In this document: positions 1-5,185 of the stretch, in pieces | Layout: each line of letters starts with the position of its first letter | Position numbering within the stretch: position 1 is the stretch's first letter | NCBI GenBank assembly: GCA_030747575.1 | Contig: JASLKI010000093.1 | Location: 1-5,185 of the forward strand | Length of the DNA: 5,185 nt | Direction of reading: 5' to 3' | From: Verrucomicrobiota bacterium | GTDB taxonomy: Bacteria; Verrucomicrobiota; Verrucomicrobiia; Limisphaerales; UBA1096 | The notes under the pieces: model-generated | What the model saw: only the letters and a program-made list of their open reading frames with translations | What the model was told of the DNA's origin: nothing | Database searches by the model: none | Made by a program: the position numbers and the translations under genes

Positions 1-188
1 TTGGCCTTCGTCGGGAAATGCGCCTTGCGGGGTTTGAGCGGATTGGTGTGGTCGGCCAGCGCGGAGGCAGGGGCGGCGAATACCTTGTCGCCGGGGAAAA
101 TGCCCGACAATGACACGCCAGCCATTGCCGTGCCGAACCGCTGCACGAACCCGCGCCTGCTGAACTGCTCTACAAGTTTCGGGTCCAT
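1..188 (-). CDS. DUF1501 family protein, N-terminal part with Tat signal (cut by window edge)
   Basis: Reading from ATG at 188 gives 62 complete codons before the window ends. The protein begins MDPKLVEQFSRRGFVQRFG, where SRRGFV fits the twin-arginine consensus (S/T-R-R-x-F-L/V). A weakly hydrophobic stretch (AMAGVSLSGIFPG) follows. After the signal, NPLKPRKAHFPTKA matches the conserved opening of DUF1501 proteins, just before their catalytic-like core. DUF1501 belongs to the alkaline phosphatase/sulfatase-like superfamily and is usually encoded next to a PSCyt1/DUF1549/DUF1553 gene, as here, 50 bases downstream of that gene's stop. The folded protein should be exported by Tat; its substrate is unknown. 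The frame stays open upstream without a better start. GAAG a few bases before ATG is only a weak ribosome site. Family assignment rests on a short fragment plus context. Confidence 0.85.
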   Translation of the reverse strand, partial: MDPKLVEQFSRRGFVQRFGTAMAGVSLSGIFPGDKVFAAPASALADHTNPLKPRKAHFPTKA

Positions 189-238
189 CGCTTCATTCGC
201 ATCAATTTGTCTCGGGAAAAGTAAGTCGGACGCGCCTC

Positions 239-3211
239 TCAGTCAATGTACACAAACTCGCTGATGTTGAACATTACGGAGCAAAGATCCTGCAGCGCGC
301 GGCGCTTGGCCAAGCCGGCTTGGGCGTTGGCGACCAGTTCAACGTCTTTCGACTTGGAGTGGGCGATTTCGTTGATGAACACATCGTGCTTGGCCAAGTG
401 CAGTTTCAACTGATCGGTGCGGACGGCGCCGCCCCAGGCGCGGATACCGATGTGGCCTTCGCCCTCGATTGGTGACTCGTCTTTGACGGTGAGCAGCGGT
501 TCGCCACTGTCGCCGAGCCAAAAGCGCATTTCGCCCTTGGCCAATTCCGCTCGAAAGTTACGCCAGCCAAACGACGAGCGGAGTCCGCGCTTGGCCAAGA
601 TCTTGATTTCCTTGGCGTGGCGACGAATCAGCAACTCGTTTTGCTGAGTATCGAAGTGGATTTCGTAGCCGGTGTTATCAGTTCCGTTGGCGTTGGCCCG
701 AAGCAGAATGCCGGCGTTCTCGACGCTTTGCTCGAGTTTGATCCGGCCGCTGAGTTTGACGTCGGCCTGCTTGGCTGCGGTCATCAGCACGAACGGTCCG
801 CGCCCCGGAACGACGTTCATGATGCCCTCGTAGCCGCCGCCCCATTTGCCGGCATGAGAACGCCAGTTGGCGTCGGGCGGGATGAGGAATTTTTCCTGTG
901 GCAGCTTGTCGCGGAAAGCGCGCTCAATGGAAGCCGGGACGTCCGGCGCGAAGACAAGTTGGTGGCGCACCTCGTGGTGCCGCGCTTCCTGTTGGCGGAG
1001 GTAGCGCTGGCCAAAGGCGATCTCTTCGACCGTTGCGTCGCGGGCGAGCGTCTGGCGGAAGAGCGTATTCACTAACGTGGCGGTGTCGCCTGTGTTTGTC
1101 GGGGCCAACTCGGCGGCGAGCCTGCGCGCCTGGCCGGAGATAAAGTCGCTGTTGAGTAGGGTGAGCGCTTGCGGGGCGACGGTGGTCACCGCACGAGCAC
1201 CAATCGAACCCTCGGTCCCGCTGTAGTCGAACACCTCAAGAAACGGTACCATCATCGTCCGCTTTACGAAGGCGTAAACGCTGCGGCGCGCCTGCTCATC
1301 GGCCCTGGAGTAGCCCCAGCCGCGGCCCGGCTTAGAAGCGCCGGCGATCACTTCGCCGCTGAAGTTCGGATAAAATCCCCGGCCGCCCATCGCGGTGTTG
1401 AGCGAGTTACTGGTCTTGAGAATAGCATCGCGAATGGCCTCGGCCTCGAGCCGGCGAAGATTTTGGCGCCAGACCAGCTCGTTGCCGGGATCGGCGTTTT
1501 GGTTCATCGGATTTTGCCATGAGGTGCGGCGGTAAGCTTCGCTGTTCACGATCACGCGATGCATGTGCTTGATAGACCAGTCGCCGGCGACGAACTCGGC
1601 AGCCAACCAATCGAGCAGCGCAGGGTTGGCGCAGGGCTTGCCGGCCTTGCCGAAGTCGTTCGGCGTCGCGACGAGGCCGCGCCCGAAGTGGAATTGCCAA
1701 ATGCGATTGGCCATCACGCGGGCTGTCAGCGGGTGCCCGGGGCTGGCGATCCACTTGGCTAGCGCGAGCCGGCGGCCGGTCGTGAATGGGTTGGGCGACT
1801 TCTCGATGGCCGGCTTGGCCTTGGCCAAGACCTTAAGGAATTCCGGCTCCACTTTTTTGCTGGGGCGTCCGGCGTTGCCGCGGATCAGCAGGTGCGTGTC
1901 CATCGGCTTGGCGCTGTGTTCGCGCACGGTCATCGCGTACTCGCGGCCGTCCCAAGGTGGCTTGGCGTCCTTCGGTTTGTCCGGCTGGTTTTGCCACGCA
2001 AAAACTTCGAGCGGCGCGATGAGCGGCGAGTAGGTAGCGGAGTCCCATTCGTACTTGGGCTTGTCGTAGAAGCGGACGTTCCGGAAGAAGGCCAACATCT
2101 CGTAGTAGTCCCGTTGCGAGATGGGATCGAACATGTGATCATGGCAACGCGCGCAGCCAACCGTCAGGCCCATGAAGGTTTCCGACGTGGTCTTGAGCAT
2201 GTCGTCGAGCCCCTCGAACTCGGCGGCGCGCGGGTCGTCCGGTTCGTCATCCCAGACACCGAGTCGGTAAAAACCGGTGGCGATCAGGCTGTCATTGTCC
2301 ACGTCCGCCAACTCGTCGCCGGCGATCTGCTCCATCACGAACCGGTCGTACGGCTTGTCCTCGTTGAACGAGCGGATGACGTAGTCGCGGTATTTCCAGA
2401 CAAGCGGTTTTTCATCGTCGCGCTCGTAGCCGTTGGTTTGGGCGAAGCGCACGACATCGAGCCAATGGCGGCCCCAGCGTTCGCCGTACTGAGGCAGGGC
2501 GAGCAGATGCTCGACGAGCCTTGGCCAGGCGCCGGGCGAGTCGTCGTTCACGAACGCCCGCATCTCACCATAGGTCGGCGGCAGGCCGATGAGGTCAAAG
2601 TACGCGCGGCGAATGAGCGTGGCCTTGTCGGCGATCGGGTTCGCGGCGATACCTCTAGCGTCGAGTTGCGCTTGGATCAACTGATCAATCGGCGCTTGGT
2701 TACCGTTGCGCTTGGCCAAGCGCGGATGCTTGACCGGGCGGAACGCCCAGTAGTCACGGTCTTCATCGGTGATTGAAAAACCGTGTTCGCGCTTGGCTGT
2801 GACTAGTGCGGTCTCGCTTGGCCAAGGGGCGCCGAGACGAATCCACTGCTCGAGATCGGCGACGGCCTGCTTGCTCAACTTTTTCTTGGGAGGCATCTCC
2901 AAGTCAGAGTTGGTGTACTTGACCGCCTCTATCAAAAGGCTCTTGGCTGGGTCGCCAGGCACGATCGCCGCTCCGGAGTCGCCGCCACGCAGAATTGTTT
3001 TGCGGGAGTTTAGTTGTAGGTTGCCCTTGTGCTTGTCGTTGTCGTGGCACTCGTGGCAATTATTAATGAGCAGTGGCCTAATCTTGCTTTCGAAGAAGTG
3101 GATACCCTCTGGCAAAAAGATGGTCTGCTCCCCTTGGACAAGCGGCAAACCTGCCGTGGCCAAGCTCCCAATCGCCATCAGCGTGGCTAAATACAAACGT
3201 GCTTTCTTCAC
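239..3211 (-). CDS. Exported PSCyt1-DUF1549-DUF1553 (PSD1) cytochrome-type protein with inserted jelly-roll-like domain
   Basis: A 990-residue protein. Residues 1-27 form a Sec signal peptide (MKKAR, then a hydrophobic core, likely cut after VQG). PSCyt1 covers about 38-130, with heme-c motif CHECH at 52-56 and MPPKK at 106-110, whose Met could be an axial ligand. DUF1549 (PSCyt2) covers about 174-380, including ERWGRHWLD (244-252) and a second CXXCH, GCARCHDHMFDPI (352-364). DUF1553 (PSD1) starts near 475 (TTGRRLALAKWIAS; later TARVMANRIWQFHFG, TTVAPQALTLLNSDF) and ends with the family-typical LCSVMFNISEFVYID. Between them, about 775-945, sits a beta-rich domain resembling DUF1080/LamG jelly rolls. 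The family is planctomycete/verrucomicrobial and presumed periplasmic; its reaction is not established, and redox or carbohydrate use is inference. The start is GTG, the only plausible one compatible with the signal peptide, and has no clear Shine-Dalgarno. A partner DUF1501 gene follows after 50 bases. Confidence 0.95.
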   Translation of the reverse strand: MKKARLYLATLMAIGSLATAGLPLVQGEQTIFLPEGIHFFESKIRPLLINNCHECHDNDKHKGNLQLNSRKTILRGGDSGAAIVPGDPAKSLLIEAVKYTNSDLEMPPKKKLSKQAVADLEQWIRLGAPWPSETALVTAKREHGFSITDEDRDYWAFRPVKHPRLAKRNGNQAPIDQLIQAQLDARGIAANPIADKATLIRRAYFDLIGLPPTYGEMRAFVNDDSPGAWPRLVEHLLALPQYGERWGRHWLDVVRFAQTNGYERDDEKPLVWKYRDYVIRSFNEDKPYDRFVMEQIAGDELADVDNDSLIATGFYRLGVWDDEPDDPRAAEFEGLDDMLKTTSETFMGLTVGCARCHDHMFDPISQRDYYEMLAFFRNVRFYDKPKYEWDSATYSPLIAPLEVFAWQNQPDKPKDAKPPWDGREYAMTVREHSAKPMDTHLLIRGNAGRPSKKVEPEFLKVLAKAKPAIEKSPNPFTTGRRLALAKWIASPGHPLTARVMANRIWQFHFGRGLVATPNDFGKAGKPCANPALLDWLAAEFVAGDWSIKHMHRVIVNSEAYRRTSWQNPMNQNADPGNELVWRQNLRRLEAEAIRDAILKTSNSLNTAMGGRGFYPNFSGEVIAGASKPGRGWGYSRADEQARRSVYAFVKRTMMVPFLEVFDYSGTEGSIGARAVTTVAPQALTLLNSDFISGQARRLAAELAPTNTGDTATLVNTLFRQTLARDATVEEIAFGQRYLRQQEARHHEVRHQLVFAPDVPASIERAFRDKLPQEKFLIPPDANWRSHAGKWGGGYEGIMNVVPGRGPFVLMTAAKQADVKLSGRIKLEQSVENAGILLRANANGTDNTGYEIHFDTQQNELLIRRHAKEIKILAKRGLRSSFGWRNFRAELAKGEMRFWLGDSGEPLLTVKDESPIEGEGHIGIRAWGGAVRTDQLKLHLAKHDVFINEIAHSKSKDVELVANAQAGLAKRRALQDLCSVMFNISEFVYID
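304..315. repeat. 12-bp perfect palindrome GCTTGGCCAAGC
   Basis: The second-longest member of the TTGGCCAA set, near the 3' end of the cytochrome-type gene, where it encodes Gly-Leu-Ala-Lys. A further decameric copy lies only about 75 bases away (389-398), making this end of the gene the densest part of the set, with four copies between 306 and 598. Confidence 0.65.
377..889 (-). other. Jelly-roll (DUF1080/LamG-like) domain region inside the DUF1553 part of the cytochrome-type protein
   Basis: This covers residues about 775-945 of the 990-residue protein. It starts FLIPPDANWRSHAGKWG and contains alternating strands such as ADVKLSGRIKLEQ, AGILLRANANG, TGYEIHFDTQQNELLIRRH, GWRNFRAELAKGEMRFWLG and GHIGIRAWGGAVRTDQLKLHL. 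This pattern (graded strands, GYEIHF, W-R-N-F-R followed by a G-containing turn and FWLG, then a GxIGIRxW strand) is typical of concanavalin-like domains annotated DUF1080 (3-keto-disaccharide hydrolase family) or LamG. It is followed by about 45 residues that complete DUF1553, so it appears nested rather than appended. It may bind or act on carbohydrate. Boundaries are estimates by eye, and no catalytic residues were identified. Confidence 0.65.
2708..2723. repeat. 16-bp perfect palindrome GCGCTTGGCCAAGCGC
   Basis: The longest member of the TTGGCCAA set: symmetry extends four bases on each side of the octamer and stops at the T/G mismatch of 2707 and 2724. It lies inside the coding sequence of the cytochrome-type protein, reading Arg-Leu-Ala-Lys-Arg at residues 164-168. 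It has no central spacer, so it is a better duplex protein or methylase site than an RNA hairpin. Confidence 0.7.
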
Positions 3212-3277
3212 CTGAAAAAAAATCGCTCGACGAGTCCGCGGACGCTAGGTGATAGGCCAAAGATTGGCGAGGCGAAT
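3212..3277. other. Intergenic spacer with GC dyad and T8 run before the GTG start
   Basis: Sixty-six bases separate the larA-like stop (TAG) from the GTG start of the cytochrome-type gene. On the coding strand it contains the perfect palindrome GTCCGCGGAC (3234-3243), a second small dyad CTCGTCGAG (3226-3234), then a run of eight T (3215-3222) and CAG directly before GTG. The order dyad then T-run recalls an intrinsic terminator, but the stem nearest the T-run is only three or four pairs with almost no loop. I therefore do not call it a terminator. No Shine-Dalgarno and no clear promoter elements are visible. Confidence 0.3.
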
Positions 3278-4537
3278 CTACGCGAGGTAAGGAATCGTCA
3301 GCGGGCCTTGTGGCAGCACCGCCAAGCGGGCGTCCGGCCCGAGTTTGGCCAAGCGATTGGAGACCTCAGCGCTGATATCCGCGCACGGGGCCAGATGGCA
3401 AGCTTGCAGCGTGGTATCATCGAGTTCACAGCGTACCAGCACCTCGGCACGGCGTTGTACCAGCGCCTGAATTTGCGCCTGCCATTGCTCCGCCCGGATG
3501 AAACCCGGCGTCGAAAGTTTGGCCAAAATCTCCTCGATCGAGTCAGCGCTGCGCAACAAGTCATCAAGCGGGCTGCCGTCGGGCACACCTTCGCGGCACT
3601 CGGCGGCGAGGATCAGTGTGCCGCCCTCCTTCAGCACACGGGCGCCGGCGCTCATCCCCTTGACGCCCTGATACAAATTGAGATCCAGCGGGTAGCCGCT
3701 ATTGGTTGTGACGACGATATCGAATGGCTGCTCGACGGGCTGCATTGCCGATTTTTTGACAAACACGCAGCCGGTCTTGTGCGCCTCAATGATGTCGCCG
3801 GCGAACACGTTCGTGATATCGCGCTGCTCGTTGAGCGTGACGTTAAGGAGAAAACTCGGCCCCGTCTTGAGCGCGATGTCGCGTAATTCCTCCCATAGCG
3901 GGTTCCCCTCGGTGATGCCGAAGGTCGCCTGCGGGTCGCCGATGTTTTTTTCGCCGTGATTGCTCATCACTGTCTCCAGCCCGGCACAGCCGGGCATGAT
4001 GCCTTTCACGCCGCCGCTGAATCCGGCAAAGAAATGTGGCTCGATAAACCCGGTGATGATCCGCAGATCGGCCTCGACGATGTGCCTGTTGAGCAGTGCC
4101 GGCGTGCCGTCCGCCGTGGAGCCGACCTGCACCAGCGCCTGCGGGTTTTCCGGCTCGTGGTTGAGTACGCGGTAGTTTGCGACGACTTCCGGCGTGAGCA
4201 TTGTCTCCAGTTCCTCCCGCGTGTTGGGCCGGTGCGTGCCGAGTTGGTTCAGTAGAGTGATATTGTCATTTGGCACGCCGAGATGCTCGAGTAGCCAGGG
4301 GATGATTCGGTCGTTTGGGGTCGCGCGGGTGATGTCGGTAAATGCGATGCAGATTTTTGTGTCGGGCGAGATGCGCTCGAGTAACGGCTGGCTGCCGATT
4401 GGATTCTGTAGCGCGTCGAGCACGGCCTCCTTCTCATCGGCCAAGCCGTCGATGTGCGCCGGCTCGATGACCGTCGTGCGATCGTCGGGAACCTCGATAG
4501 GAAGATGGCCGGAGCCGTATGCCAGATTGACTTTCAT
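3278..4537 (-). CDS. larA: LarA-like nickel-pincer-dependent 2-hydroxyacid racemase/epimerase (DUF2088)
   Basis: A 419-residue protein, full length for the family (LarA is about 425). It begins MKVNLAYGSG, the usual LarA opening, which supports ATG at 4537. LarA enzymes invert the alpha carbon of lactate or other 2-hydroxyacids through a nickel-pincer nucleotide bound to a lysine. Counterparts of the Lactobacillus plantarum residues can be placed by motif: D68 and R71 (FTDITR), H102 (LGTHRP), H168 (IEPHFFAGFSGG), cofactor lysine K178 (GGVKGIMPG), nickel ligand H194 (SNH), and Q290 with K293 (LYQGVKG). The spacings H-H 66, H-K 10 and K-H 16 equal those in LarA. Substrate cannot be read from sequence; relatives act on lactate, malate, phenyllactate or other acids. 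It has no signal peptide, so it is cytoplasmic. The cofactor genes larB, larC and larE are not in the window. It lies 50 bases after a YqgE/AlgH gene and has no visible Shine-Dalgarno. Confidence 0.93.
   Translation of the reverse strand: MKVNLAYGSGHLPIEVPDDRTTVIEPAHIDGLADEKEAVLDALQNPIGSQPLLERISPDTKICIAFTDITRATPNDRIIPWLLEHLGVPNDNITLLNQLGTHRPNTREELETMLTPEVVANYRVLNHEPENPQALVQVGSTADGTPALLNRHIVEADLRIITGFIEPHFFAGFSGGVKGIMPGCAGLETVMSNHGEKNIGDPQATFGITEGNPLWEELRDIALKTGPSFLLNVTLNEQRDITNVFAGDIIEAHKTGCVFVKKSAMQPVEQPFDIVVTTNSGYPLDLNLYQGVKGMSAGARVLKEGGTLILAAECREGVPDGSPLDDLLRSADSIEEILAKLSTPGFIRAEQWQAQIQALVQRRAEVLVRCELDDTTLQACHLAPCADISAEVSNRLAKLGPDARLAVLPQGPLTIPYLA
3956..4060 (-). other. Cofactor-binding and catalytic core of the LarA-like protein
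   Basis: Codons 160-194 of the racemase-like gene. They carry catalytic H168, the lysine K178 that forms the thioamide link to the nickel-pincer nucleotide in characterised LarA, and nickel ligand H194. The glycine-rich segment AGFSGGVKGIMPG is the family signature. All three residues are intact, which argues for a working cofactor-bound enzyme rather than a decayed or non-catalytic homologue. Confidence 0.85.
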
Positions 4538-4587
4538 GCAAAACGCGGCAGCAGAGTAGCGTCACCGGCGAACCAAGCCAAGCGGCG

Positions 4588-5148
4588 TCAGTTCCACGAG
4601 AGGTCGTCCGGGCCGTCGGCGAGCAGGCGGTGCTGCCAGTCTAGGCCGCGAAGGATTTCGTGCCATGCCGCCTCCTCGGGGTTGCTGAAAACCAGTTCCG
4701 TCGTCGCTTTGCAGATGAGCCACGCTTTGCGGGTTAGCTCGCTCTCAAGTTGGCCTGCCCCCCAGCCGGAGTAGCCGAGGAACACCTCGATCTGGTGGTC
4801 GGGGTTGACCGAGTTGGTGAGGTCGCTCAACTCGCCCGGGTCCTGCACCAGCGAGAGGTTGTTCATCACGTTGCCCTGAAACATGAACGAGTCGCTGTGA
4901 AGGATGTGCACCGACGACTCATCGACCGGGCCGCCGCTGCGGGTGCGCCGGTTCTTCACCGATGGCGGCATGTCGATGGGCAACACGTCGCCGACGCGCT
5001 TGTCGCTGGGTTGATTGAGCACCAGCCCGAAGGCACCCCCGGGCGAGTGTTGGCACATGAGGATGACCGTGTGGTGAAAACAGGAACCGTACATTCCGCC
5101 GGCATCCAGCAACAAATGCCCGCGAAGGCTCTGGAGGTTTTCCTTCAT
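4588..5148 (-). CDS. YqgE/AlgH family protein (DUF179, UPF0301)
   Basis: A 186-residue protein, the normal length for this family (about 185-190). Family motifs appear in order: LRGHLLLDAGGMYGSCFHHTVIL (8-30, quoted from 8 to 30 as L8, H11, G17, F24, T27, V28), the H34-to-N45 block ending GAFGLVLNQP, GGPVD at 72-76, then GYSGWGAGQLESEL at 125-138 followed by W143. The family is widespread, single-domain and cytoplasmic. AlgH was named from Pseudomonas alginate regulation, but its biochemical role is unsettled, so I give no function. No signal peptide or membrane segment is seen. ATG at 5148 fits the family's usual start; the frame stays open to the window edge upstream but has no other ATG there. 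GGCAGG before the ATG is a weak ribosome site. Its start overlaps the stop of a possible upstream frame, and a LarA-like gene follows after 50 bases. Confidence 0.95.
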   Translation of the reverse strand: MKENLQSLRGHLLLDAGGMYGSCFHHTVILMCQHSPGGAFGLVLNQPSDKRVGDVLPIDMPPSVKNRRTRSGGPVDESSVHILHSDSFMFQGNVMNNLSLVQDPGELSDLTNSVNPDHQIEVFLGYSGWGAGQLESELTRKAWLICKATTELVFSNPEEAAWHEILRGLDWQHRLLADGPDDLSWN

Positions 5149-5185
5149 CCGCCTGCCACTATTTTTACTATTTCCATCGTGTCGC
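5145..5185 (-). CDS. Possible 3' end of an upstream gene, overlapping the YqgE/AlgH start by ATGA
   Basis: Reading the minus strand from the window edge, one frame stays open and ends DTMEIVKIVAGG followed by TGA at 5147-5145. The TGA shares bases with the ATG of the YqgE/AlgH gene (ATGA), a classic sign of translational coupling in operons. Only about 12 codons are visible, including an ATG at 5177, so this may be the tail of a longer gene or pure chance. The segment is AT-rich compared with the genes around it, which equally fits a promoter region. No family can be recognised. Confidence 0.3.
   Translation of the reverse strand, partial: DTMEIVKIVAGG

Larger units (their letters stand above)
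306..3526. repeat. Nine dispersed copies of palindrome TTGGCCAA (HIP-like)
   Basis: Exact TTGGCCAA octamers begin at 306, 390, 537, 591, 1821, 2712, 2818, 3345 and 3519. Seven lie in the cytochrome-type gene and two in the LarA-like gene; none lies in the YqgE/AlgH gene. Six are extended to CTTGGCCAAG (305, 389, 590, 1820, 2711, 2817). Uniform random sequence of this length would hold about 0.08 octamers. Eight copies fall in one codon phase and read Leu-Ala-Lys (TTG GCC AAG/AAA); the copy at 2818 is in another phase and reads Trp-Pro. This resembles highly iterated palindromes, but peptide and codon preference could produce part of it. Confidence 0.75.

Noticed and set aside
617..1075. 152-codon open frame on the plus strand
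   Set aside because: Antisense to the DUF1553 end and inserted domain of the cytochrome-type gene; composition follows from the opposite strand and no motif is visible.
1892..2776. 294-codon open frame on the plus strand
   Set aside because: It lies wholly antisense to the DUF1549 region of the cytochrome-type gene, whose protein is clearly conserved. Its translation is rich in Arg, Val, Gly and Ala with no recognisable motif, typical of a GC-rich antisense shadow.
3215..3243. Intrinsic terminator between the LarA-like and cytochrome-type genes
   Set aside because: A T8 run is present, but the dyad nearest to it gives a stem of three or four pairs with a one-to-three-base loop, and the stronger palindrome GTCCGCGGAC is eleven bases away. 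The run also abuts the next start codon.
3078..3260. 60-codon minus-strand frame crossing the start of the cytochrome-type gene
   Set aside because: It overlaps the signal peptide and PSCyt1 region in another frame, starts with TTG, and shows no homology that I recognise.
3308..3886. 192-codon open frame on the plus strand
   Set aside because: Antisense to the C-terminal half of the LarA-like gene; no recognisable domain and no independent start signal.
4538..4587. Promoter or riboswitch in the gap before the LarA-like gene
   Set aside because: Only 50 bases, with no convincing -35/-10 pair, no Shine-Dalgarno and no strong hairpin; nothing supports a named element.
5158..5173. Direct repeat ACTATTT (5158-5164 and 5167-5173) as an operator or -10 region
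   Set aside because: Two seven-base copies in a low-complexity AT-rich patch at the window edge are too weak to call a regulator site or promoter.

Overview
This window looks like a piece of a chromosome from the Planctomycetes–Verrucomicrobia (PVC) group. The evidence is a large exported protein with the PSCyt1 / DUF1549 / DUF1553 (PSD1) architecture, followed by the start of a DUF1501 protein with a twin-arginine signal. That gene pair is multiplied in planctomycete and verrucomicrobial genomes and rare elsewhere. The DNA is GC-rich by eye, and the starts mostly lack a strong Shine-Dalgarno sequence. I cannot place it to genus. No tRNA, rRNA, CRISPR array, insertion sequence or phage gene is visible.

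All genes lie on the minus strand, so transcription runs from high to low coordinates. In that order they are: (i) a possible tail of an upstream gene (5185-5145), overlapping the next start by four bases; (ii) a YqgE/AlgH family protein (5148-4588); (iii) a LarA-like nickel-pincer 2-hydroxyacid racemase (4537-3278) with every catalytic and cofactor residue I can place; (iv) a 990-residue cytochrome-type PSCyt1-DUF1549-DUF1553 protein (3211-239) with a jelly-roll-like domain apparently inserted near the end of DUF1553; (v) the first 62 codons of a DUF1501 protein (188-1), cut by the window edge. The gaps are 50, 66 and 50 bases. No convincing terminator lies in them, so a single operon is possible but unproven. 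There is no stretch over 300 bases without a gene.

The last two genes form a familiar functional pair. A Sec-exported, probably heme-binding protein and a Tat-exported DUF1501 partner are expected to work together outside the cytoplasm, probably on carbohydrate-derived substrates; that role is inference. LarA and YqgE/AlgH are predicted cytoplasmic proteins with no obvious biochemical link to the pair.

The most unusual signal is not a gene. The palindrome TTGGCCAA occurs nine times (about 0.08 expected in random sequence of this length). Six copies extend to CTTGGCCAAG, one to a 12-bp and one to a 16-bp perfect palindrome. It resembles the highly iterated palindromes known from cyanobacteria. 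Eight of nine copies encode Leu-Ala-Lys, so codon and peptide preference must be ruled out first.
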